This document shows positions 43,248-49,502 of a DNA stretch of 49,502 bases, piece after piece. Position 1 is the first letter of the stretch; each line of letters starts with the position of its first letter. Where the stretch lies: contig NZ_QNFZ01000010.1 in assembly GCF_003313395.1 (NCBI RefSeq), forward strand, positions 1-49,502. The letters run 5' to 3'. The translations under genes were made by a program, and so were the position numbers. Under the pieces are notes generated by a model. It ran no database searches. It was not told where the DNA came from and saw nothing but the letters and a program-made list of their open reading frames with translations. The DNA comes from Nonomuraea lactucae. Its GTDB lineage: Bacteria > Actinomycetota > Actinomycetes > Streptosporangiales > Streptosporangiaceae.

Positions 43248-44096
43248 ATGAACGTCCTTCTGGACGGACTGCGCCGCCACGCCATCGACCCCGCCCGCCG
43301 GGTCATGCTCACCGAGGCGACCGTCGTCACCATGGACCCCCGCCTCGGTGTCCTGGTCGCCGGCTTCGTCGACACCCACCGCCATGCCTGGGAGGCCCAG
43401 CCACGCCGGATCATGCCCGACGTCGACGACCTCGGCGAGCACGTGACCATGCGGCCGCACTTCGGCGACTGGGACGACCAGTGGCCCGCCGACCTGACCC
43501 GGCTCCACAACACCTACTACTCCGCCGGTGACCAGTTCCTCACCCTGCGCCGCTACCCATTGCCGAGATCGCCGGCCCGAACCCCGCCTGCGGCGAACGC
43601 CTCGCCCGTGAGCTGGGCATCGGGGTGAGCATCGATGTCGTCTTCGGCCTGCCCTCCTCCGAGGCCATCGTCGCCTGGGCAAAGCAGGACCTGCTCGGCC
43701 CGGGCGTCACGTTCCACTGCACCGGCCTGACCCCGCAGGCGCGGCAGGCGATGGCCGACGCCGCGGTCTCCCTCGCCCCTACCTCCGATGCGCGGATCGG
43801 ACTGCGAGAAACCCGCCCGCATCGGCGTGGCCGCCGCGCTCGACTTCGCCACTCTGCAAGGTGCCGAGAGCATCGGCCTCGGCGACGTCACCGGTTCCAT
43901 CACGCCGAGCAAGCAGGCCGACCTGCTCGTCGTACGTGTCGAGGACCTGAACGACATGCCGCTCAACGACCCGATCGGCACCCTGATCCTCGGCTCCGAT
44001 CCTCGCAACATCGACCCGTCTTCATCGCCTGCCAAAAGGACGTACGCGCCTCACGCGACCGCGTCCTGCGCGACGCGCACCGCGAGGACCCGTCAT
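43248..44096 (+). pseudogene. Amidohydrolase remnant, paralogue of the gene at 31713-33092
   Basis: It opens at the ATG at 43248 (MNVLLDGLRRHAIDPARRVM; the paralogue has MNATLDELRRHSSGRRILLT). VTMDPRLGVL is followed directly by VAGFVDTHRHAWEAQPRRIM, so about 30 residues are deleted. A larger deletion before MRPHFGDWDDQWPADLTRLH removes about 85 more. Frameshifts near 43550 and 43800 and a third deletion follow, but SEAIVAWAKQDLLGPG, FHCTGLTPQARQAMAD, DFATLQGAESIGLGDVTGSI and DVRASRDRVLRD are still readable. It ends in ATGA, overlapping the next SDR start. Not functional. Confidence 0.9.
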
Positions 44097-44895
44097 GACC
44101 AAGTCCGCCTCCGGCCACAGCGTTGTCCTGACCGGCGCGACCAGCGGGATCGGTCTGGCGACTGCCCGTCTGCTCACCCGCTCGGCCACCCATCTCATCC
44201 TGCACGGCCCCGAGCTGCGCTCCGCCGTCGAGCCCCTGCTGTCCACGCTGCCCGGCGAGGCCAGGATCGACTACCTGCACGCCGACTTCGACGAACTGAT
44301 TCAGGTCGCCGCGCTCGCCACCCGAGTCGGCGAGCTGACCGGGCGCGTGGACGTTCTGATCAACAACGCGGGCCGACCCGGACCGCCCACGCGCACGCTC
44401 AGCCGCGACGGCTACGAAACGACGCTCCAGGTCAACTACCTGGCCGCGGTGCTGCTGACCCAGCGCCTCACCCCGCTACTCCGGGACGGCCGCGTGGTGC
44501 ACGTCGCCTCGGCCACCCACCTGTCGGCCACCCTGAACGTGGACGACCTGCACCTGGAACGCCACCCCTACAGCCCAACCATCGCCTACGCCCGCTCCAA
44601 GCTCGCCATGGTGACGCACGCCCTGTGGCAGGCCCGCCACCCCGGACCGCCGACCGTCAGCATCAGCCCCGGCGTCATCAGCACCGGACTGCTGCACGCC
44701 ATGTACGGCGTCGGCGGCGCCCCCACCGCCCACGGGGCACGCAACGTCGTCCAAGCTGCGACCGCGCCTGGCCTGCCCACAGGCACATACCTGGACGACG
44801 GCGAGCCCGCCACGCCAAGCCGCTTGGCCCGCGACCACGCCGCCCAGGAGTCCTTGCACCAGGCCACCACGGACCTGCTCAAGCCATGGCGATGA
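44093..44895 (+). CDS. Short-chain dehydrogenase/reductase
   Basis: About 266 residues; the ATG lies at 44095, overlapping the amidohydrolase remnant's stop, with GAGGA upstream. Motifs: HSVVLTGATSGIGLATARLL, LINNAGRPGPPTRTLSRDGY, VNYLAAVLLTQRLTPLL, VHVASATHLSATLNVDDLHL and AYARSKLAMVTHALW (YxxxK). The HLSATLNVDDL type with a downstream YARSKLA resembles retinol-dehydrogenase-like SDRs. The C-terminus PGLPTGTYLDDGEPATPSRL is also typical. It was probably translated with the amidohydrolase in the duplicated operon. The left locus has no such gene. Confidence 0.88.
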
Positions 44896-45139
44896 AGGCT
44901 GCGACGGGAAACAAAGGCCGGACGGCTGGTCATGATCACTCCGCCGGCGCCGTCCAAATCGTCGGCGGCGTCCCGCCCGTCTCGGTCGGGTGCAGAACGG
45001 CCTGCGCACACGGCGCTCTCGCCTGGCCACTCAACGGCCATATGGTCTAACTTCACCTACTCGGCGGCCGGCCCGGACGGTGGTCTACGTCTGGTCAGAG
45101 CCCGGCTGGAGGAAACCGGCGGCGGACCGCGCCCGCCAT

Positions 45140-45361
45140 GCCAGCCGTCCCGACCTGCACAGTCCCGCTCTCGACTGGGATCCCGTCATTGCTCCCGGCG
45201 GCATGGCCTTCTACCGCGGCGACGCCTTCCCGCGATGGCGCGGATCACTCGTGAACGCCGGCTTGGTGTCCGAAGCCCCGATCCGCGTCGTGATCGGCTC
45301 CGACGGCACAGTCTGGTACGTCGAAGACGACGACCCTGGCCGCCTGTCACTCATCCGATAA
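45140..45361 (+). pseudogene. PQQ-dependent sugar dehydrogenase, C-terminal fragment
   Basis: The plus frame reads RPDLHSPALDWDPVIAPGGM, AFYRGDAFPRWRGSLVNAGL and VVIGSDGTVWYVEDDDPGRL-SLIR, then a stop. These are the last blades of soluble glucose/sorbosone dehydrogenases. The usual segment between LVNAGL and the RVVIGSDG strand is shortened, so there is an internal deletion as well. The frame is open from 44990, but its beginning does not match. No start; orphan remnant. Confidence 0.65.
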
Positions 45362-45396
45362 CCCCTACAGGCCGGAGATCACCGCGGAGGTGTGGA

Positions 45397-46980
45397 ATGA
45401 GTCATCGCAGCCTGGAGATCGTGGTCGTCGTGGTGGCGGCCGTACTGGTCATGACCTGGACGGCCAGACGGCTTAGGCTCAGCGAGCCGATGGTGCTGTT
45501 GGCAGGCGGATGTCTGATCGGCCTGGTGCCGCACTTCGGCGACATCCCCTTGCCCCCCGAAGTGGTGCTGCTCATCTTCCTGCCGGCGTTGCTGTATTAC
45601 GAGTCGCTGACCACATCACTCCGCGAGATCAGAGCCAACCTGCGCTCCATCACGTTGCAGGCCACCGGACTGGTGATGCTCACCACGGCAGCGGTGGCGG
45701 CCGTGGCCCACGCATTCGGATTCCCCTGGCCCGTGGCGTTCGTGCTCGGTGCCGTGCTTGGCCCCACCGACGCGGTGGCGGTGGCCGCGGTCGCGCGCGG
45801 TCTGCCGCGCCGGACGCTCACGATGCTGCGCGCCGAATCACTCATCAACGACGGCACAGCGCTGGTGCTGCTCGCCGTGACGATCGAGGCGGCCGTTCAG
45901 GGCACTCCGTTCTCCTGGAGCGGCACCGCACTCCATTTCGCCGTCTCCTGTGCCGGCGGCATCGCGGTGGGCCTGGCCACGGCCGCGGTCGTGATCCTCA
46001 TCCGGCGCCGCTGGCGAGACCCGATGCTCAACAGCGGCTTGAGCGTGCTCACCCCGTTCGCCGCCTTCATGCCCGCTGAACTGTTGCACGCCTCCGGCGT
46101 CCTGGCGGTCGTCACCTGCGGGCTCGCCTTGAGCCAGGCAGGGCCCCGGCTCATCCCGCCGGTCGCTCGCCTGCAGGTGGTCTCCTTCTGGGAGGTGACC
46201 ACCTTCCTGGTGAACGGGTCGCTGTTCGTCCTCGTCGGTATCCAACTGCCCGCTGCGGTACGTGGTTTGTCGTCGTTCACCGTGCCGCAGGCCGCTCTGC
46301 TCGCCCTGGCGGTGAGCGCCATGGTCATCAGCATCCGACTGCTGTGGTTCTACACCGTGCCCTACCTCGTACGGCTCCTCGACCGACGGCCCCGTCAGCG
46401 CGAACGCCGGATCGGCGCCCGGCACCGCCTGCCGCTCGCTTGGGCTGGCATGCGCGGCGCCATCTCCCTGGCCGCAGCGCTGTCAGTGCCTACGATGACC
46501 GCCGGCGGACTGCCTGTACAGGACCGCGACGCCATCGTGTTCATCACCACCGTGGTCATCCTGGTCACCCTGGTCATCCTCAGCCCGCCGCTGCCTGCCG
46601 TCATCCGGTGGGCGCGCCTGCCCGCCGACCCGACCCAGGACGAAGAAGAGCGCCTGGCCCTGCGCCAGATCTCCCGCGCGGCTGTGAGGGCGCTGCCCGA
46701 ACACGCCGCCCGCCTCAACGTGCCAGCTCACATCGCCGACGAGCTTGCCCGAGACCTTGGCGTCTTCAGCCACCCGAGCAGGGCGCAAGAGGTCGAGCAC
46801 ACCCGGCAACTGGCCTTGGCTCTGCTCCAGGTCAAACGCGCCACGCTGATCCACCTCCGCGACCGGCGGCACATTGACGACATCGTGCTACGCCGCCTGC
46901 AAGCGCGCCTGGACGCCGAACAACTCCGCCTCGAAACCCTCGCCGCCGACGCCGCACCTGCTCGACCGTCGTTATCTTGA
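45397..46980 (+). CDS. Na+/H+ antiporter, CPA1 (NhaP/YjcE) family
   Basis: 527 residues from the ATG at 45397 with GGAGG upstream. About 12 membrane segments fill the first 410 residues. Core motifs: LLIFLPALLYYESLTTSLRE, VLGAVLGPTDAVAVAAVARG (ion-binding PTD region), LRAESLINDGTALVLLAVTI (conserved ND) and LAWAGMRGAISLAAALSVP, with the conserved Arg. A cytoplasmic tail of about 110 residues is helical and charged (RLALRQISRAAVRALPEH, LALALLQVKRATLIHLRDRR). It should exchange Na+ or K+ for protons at the cell membrane. No obvious partner genes. Confidence 0.93.
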   Translation: MSHRSLEIVVVVVAAVLVMTWTARRLRLSEPMVLLAGGCLIGLVPHFGDIPLPPEVVLLIFLPALLYYESLTTSLREIRANLRSITLQATGLVMLTTAAVAAVAHAFGFPWPVAFVLGAVLGPTDAVAVAAVARGLPRRTLTMLRAESLINDGTALVLLAVTIEAAVQGTPFSWSGTALHFAVSCAGGIAVGLATAAVVILIRRRWRDPMLNSGLSVLTPFAAFMPAELLHASGVLAVVTCGLALSQAGPRLIPPVARLQVVSFWEVTTFLVNGSLFVLVGIQLPAAVRGLSSFTVPQAALLALAVSAMVISIRLLWFYTVPYLVRLLDRRPRQRERRIGARHRLPLAWAGMRGAISLAAALSVPTMTAGGLPVQDRDAIVFITTVVILVTLVILSPPLPAVIRWARLPADPTQDEEERLALRQISRAAVRALPEHAARLNVPAHIADELARDLGVFSHPSRAQEVEHTRQLALALLQVKRATLIHLRDRRHIDDIVLRRLQARLDAEQLRLETLAADAAPARPSLS

Positions 46981-46983
46981 ATT

Positions 46984-47003
46984 GCTGACGCAACTCTGTC
47001 AGC
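46984..47003 (+). terminator. Short hairpin after the antiporter gene
   Basis: GCTGAC and GTCAGC pair around an eight-base loop three bases after the antiporter stop. Small stem and no T-tract, so only a weak terminator candidate. Confidence 0.35.
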
Positions 47004-47235
47004 GGGCGATCACCTCGTGCAGCACCTGCAACGGCTCGGCCGCGTCGTCGTGATGCATCCAGGCCAGCTCTCCCTGGGCGTCATGGCCCCGGCTCCAGCC
47101 GTCGCACACGTCATCGAGCACGTCGGCGGCCTCGATCAGCGCTGCCAGGTCGCGGGCGGCCTTGAGGGCCGGCACCTGGCCGTGCGCTCGCGGCCGACAC
47201 CCCCGACCGGCCCACCACACCCGCCGCCGCGCCCA
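46999..47235 (-). pseudogene. Unrecognised C-terminal fragment
   Basis: The minus frame ends with PALKAARDLAALIEAADVLD, DVCDGWSRGHDAQGELAWMH and HDDAAEPLQVLHEVIAR. It looks like genuine protein but has no start of its own; upstream it runs into the toxin gene region in a different frame. Probably the 3' end of a lost gene. Confidence 0.35.
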
Positions 47236-47318
47236 CAGGCCCGGTCCTAAGGGAGCGGCGCCGCGGCTCTTGAACGCTCTCAGCGCGTTTACGCTGCTCA
47301 AGTGTTGATCTGGAGGAC

Positions 47319-47535
47319 CTAGACTGACAGGTGGTCGGCCCCGTGGGTGTAGATAATCCGGAAGGTGTCGGTGCGCAGTTCCAACGCGCCGGGATGCCCC
47401 GTAGGGCCGGGCGCCCAGCGGTTCGCGCTCCTCGGCAAGGTCGAGGATCGCGTCGATGATCGTGACGCGCAGGCCGAGGGTGGCCTGGTACAGGGCCTCG
47501 CGGACGGCGTCGGCGAGTTCGAGAGCCTGCTTCAA
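47319..47535 (-). pseudogene. RelE/ParE-type toxin, frameshifted
   Basis: A TTG at 47535 overlaps the antitoxin stop (TTGA) and opens KQALELADAVREALYQATLG and RVTIIDAILDLAEEREPLG. Near 47400 the frame shifts by one base and continues as GHPGALELRTDTFRIIYTHG-ADHLSV, stop 47319-47321. LELRTDTFRIIY is the characteristic end strand of RelE/ParE-like toxins. The toxin is about 72 residues, short but within range. The shift should inactivate it, leaving an orphan antitoxin; a sequencing error would restore it. Confidence 0.6.
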
Positions 47536-47843
47536 GAGCGCTCGCCGGGCGTCGGCAGGCCTAAGTCGGCGTACACCTGGTCGCGCGACTCGTAGCGGTG
47601 CATGCGCATCTCGCCCCGCTCGCGGGCGGCGATCGCCTCCCGGATGCGGCCGGCCTCGACCTCGTCGCGGGCGCGCAGCAGTTCCTCGTAGTCGGCTACG
47701 GAGATAAGTACGGCGTGCTCGTCATCGGAGCGCTTGATGACGGTGGGCCGGTGGGCGTGGACAGCGCGGGAGACGAGCGGGCCGAGTATGTCGCGGGCCG
47801 CGGTGATCCCGAACGTCTCCATGCCGTGCTCGTCGATGCTCAT
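47532..47843 (-). CDS. Phd/YefM-family antitoxin
   Basis: 103 residues from the ATG at 47843; an ATG at 47822 (METFGIT) is an alternative. The N-terminal fold is the Phd/YefM DNA-binding domain: FGITAARDILGPLVSRAVHA, HRPTVIKRSDDEHAVLISVA, DYEELLRARDEVEAGRIREA. The tail (AARERGEMRMHRYESRDQVY) should wrap the toxin. It overlaps the toxin gene, the usual coupled arrangement. It would repress its own promoter and neutralise the toxin, but the toxin here is frameshifted. Confidence 0.82.
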   Translation of the reverse strand: MSIDEHGMETFGITAARDILGPLVSRAVHAHRPTVIKRSDDEHAVLISVADYEELLRARDEVEAGRIREAIAARERGEMRMHRYESRDQVYADLGLPTPGERS

Positions 47844-48030
47844 GCCCCCACCGCCCCACTCGGCACCACCGAGCGTGCGGATTCCCCGCACGCCGCCTGA
47901 CAGGTCTGCCGGTGGGACTACTGGCGGCCTCCCGGACCGGCGAGCACAGCTTCTTCGACCAGGGCCACCTCCGCTCGGCCGGCTGGCGCGCGACATGTGC
48001 CCGACGGCCGCTGTGGAAAGGGTTCGGGGG

Positions 48031-48849
48031 TCAGGTGGCCAGCGTGCCCAGCAGGGCCAGTGCTTGGGCGGAGAGGGAGTCCGGCTCGGCCGGGTGGGCG
48101 ATGAGCCGCAGGCCGGGCGCGCTGGCGATAAGGAAGATCTCGGTGCGCAAATGCAGATCGCCGACGTCGGGGTGGTAAAAGTGGGTGCCGGACGCGAGTC
48201 CGCCGCGCGGGTCGCGGGCCGCCCACAACCGGCGGAAGTCGTGGCTGATGATCGCCAGTTCGCCGACGAGTTCGCGCAGATTGTGCTCGTCCGGTGCCTG
48301 GCGAGTCGCTTGGCGCAGATCGTGTACGGCCGCCCGGGCGGTGCTGGTCCAGTCGCGGAAGAACTCCCGCCCTGCCGGGTCAAGGAAGATCATGCGCAGC
48401 AGGTTGTCGCCGAAGACGAAGCGGCTGTGCAGCATGGTCGCCAGCGGGTTACGTACCAGCACGTCGCAGGACCTGCCCACGATAAGGGCCGGGGCCACCG
48501 TCCAGTCGTGGAGCAGGGCCAGCACCTCGGGCGCGACCCGCTCGACGCGGCCGGGCCGGCGGCGCCCAGCGGTGGGCCGGGCCAGCCGATACAGCTCCAC
48601 AAGGGCCTGCTCATCCAGGTGCAGCGCCCGGGCCAGGCTTTCCACGGTCTGGCGGGTGGGGCGCTCGCGGCCCTGTTCGAGCCGGGTGTAGTAGCCGACG
48701 CTGAGGCCGGCCAGGTGGGCGACCTCGTCGCGCCGCAGCCCGGCCACCTGTCGGTGGCCGCCTACGGGCAGCCCCGCCTGCTCGGGGCGCACGAGCGCGC
48801 GGCGCTCACGCAGGAACCGCCCCAGCGCGGCGTTGCGCTCACTGTCCAT
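48031..48849 (-). CDS. XRE-family regulator with MmyB-like ligand domain
   Basis: 272 residues from the ATG at 48849; with TAGCCT about 10 bases ahead and no ribosome site, it may be leaderless. The helix-turn-helix ([40 protein letters not shown]) is followed by the MmyB-type domain ([58 protein letters not shown]). It is a paralogue of the XRE protein at 35170-36006 at the family level, not a recent copy. Usual neighbours (SDR genes) are not adjacent here. Its target is unknown; the 25-bp elements are possible but distant. Confidence 0.9.
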   Translation of the reverse strand: MDSERNAALGRFLRERRALVRPEQAGLPVGGHRQVAGLRRDEVAHLAGLSVGYYTRLEQGRERPTRQTVESLARALHLDEQALVELYRLARPTAGRRRPGRVERVAPEVLALLHDWTVAPALIVGRSCDVLVRNPLATMLHSRFVFGDNLLRMIFLDPAGREFFRDWTSTARAAVHDLRQATRQAPDEHNLRELVGELAIISHDFRRLWAARDPRGGLASGTHFYHPDVGDLHLRTEIFLIASAPGLRLIAHPAEPDSLSAQALALLGTLAT

Positions 48850-48929
48850 GACATCTGAGGCTAGGCAAATGGCCGGCACGCTGCCTGGGTGCGTCACTCC
48901 CAGGTTGAACGGCCGGAGCCTCCGGCGGA

Positions 48930-49502
48930 TCACATGCCGAGGTCGAGGTCACGCAGCTGGCGGCGGGAGCTGATGCCGAGTTTGCGGGTAGAAGCTGTGC
49001 AGGTGGCTGTCGATCGTGCGCGGGCTCAGGAAGAGTTCGGCGGCCACCTCTCGAGAGTTCCTGCCGGTGGCCGCAAGGCGGGCGATGTGGTTCCTGGGAG
49101 GTCAGGGCATCCAGGACCGAGGTGGCGGAGCTGGACGGCCGGTCCTCCAGCTCGCGCAGGCCCCGGGCGGCGCGGGTGGCGAAGGCGGTGGCTCCCATGC
49201 CGTCGAACATGCGGTGGAAGCCTCGCGCAGGCTCGCGCGCGCCCGCGGCCGTGAGCCGGAGCGGATGAGCCACTCGGCGTGCAGCAGGCGTGTACGGGCC
49301 AGCTGGACGGCGACCCGGGTGTCGCCGAGGTGGTAGACGGCCTCCTCGTACAGCTCTTCGGGAGCGTAACTGAGCAGGGCGTGGCAGCGGGCCGGCACGC
49401 CGAGCCCCCAGCAGGTGCGGGCGGCGGCCTCGATGAGCTCCGGCAGCGCGGCGGCGCTCCAGAACAGGCGGCTGCGCCCGGCGGCCTGCCCGGGCGGGCG
49501 CG
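48930..49502 (-). pseudogene. LuxR-family (LAL-type) regulator, C-terminal part, frameshifted
   Basis: It enters from the right edge of the window. The tetratricopeptide-like helical region (LLSYAPEELYEEAVYHLGDT, RVAVQLARTRLLHAEWLIRS) leads to AFHRMFDGMGATAFATRAAR and GLRELEDRPS. The LuxR DNA-binding domain is split: VLDALTSQE, then after a break near 49097 HIARLAATGRNSREVAAELF with LSPRTIDSHLHSFY, then after a break near 48995 RKLGISSRRQLRDLDLGM and the stop at 48930. This is the plan of large ATP-binding LuxR (LAL) regulators. Two shifts in the DNA-binding domain should inactivate it. Confidence 0.75.

Overview
This is a high-GC actinobacterial chromosome segment. The GC-rich third positions, frequent GTG starts, F420/LLM and MmyB-type XRE genes and many TetR/SDR pairs suggest the Streptosporangiales or a relative; the genus is an inference. 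No tRNA, rRNA or CRISPR array is visible. It reads as an accessory region: small intact oxidoreductase/regulator cassettes separated by decayed mobile elements.

Layout. 0-1.7 kb: end of an unrecognised gene with a 48-bp tandem duplication, then a wrecked tyrosine recombinase plus the start of a Tn3-family transposase. 2.0-6.9 kb (minus): a tightly coupled operon of GntR regulator, ABC ATPase, ABC permease, S41 peptidase and PAF-acetylhydrolase-like lipoprotein. 7.3-9.9 kb: divergent TetR and hydrolase/epimerase around a strong double operator. 9.9-13.0 kb: aldo/keto reductase debris, an SDR with twin operators, a frameshifted hydrolase and a TetR. 13.0-14.2 kb: a serine recombinase fragment abutting a broken ABC transporter. 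14.4-16.3 kb (minus): an SPFH, ribbon-helix-helix and GPP34 operon with a perfect 16-bp palindrome upstream.

17.11-23.81 kb is a 6.7-kb Tn3-family unit transposon with visible 32-bp terminal inverted repeats. It carries a frameshifted transposase, passenger genes (LLM oxidoreductase remnant, NmrA-like reductase, divergent TetR) and a frameshifted tyrosine recombinase preceded by a repeat cluster that could be its recombination site. It abuts the start of a second integrase. 24.2-26.9 kb: MarR, WrbA and a DHA2-type MFS pump around a palindromic operator. 27.0-31.7 kb: IS3 debris, a Tn3-type inverted-repeat pair, an esterase fragment, a hemerythrin protein, two unrecognised genes and another Tn3 transposase pseudogene.

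31.7-36.0 kb (minus): amidohydrolase, two SDRs and an XRE/MmyB regulator. Remnants of these same three enzyme genes recur in the same order at 41.1-44.1 kb on the plus strand. A 25-bp imperfect palindrome (24 of 25 bases identical) stands upstream of both loci, so the right locus is a decayed duplicate into which two other intact SDR genes are interleaved. Between them lie an IS transposase end, a thioesterase, a methyltransferase, a TetR and a SnoaL-like protein. 44.1-49.5 kb: an SDR, a PQQ-dehydrogenase fragment, a CPA1 Na+/H+ antiporter, a toxin-antitoxin pair with a frameshifted toxin, a second XRE/MmyB regulator and a frameshifted LuxR regulator that runs off the window.
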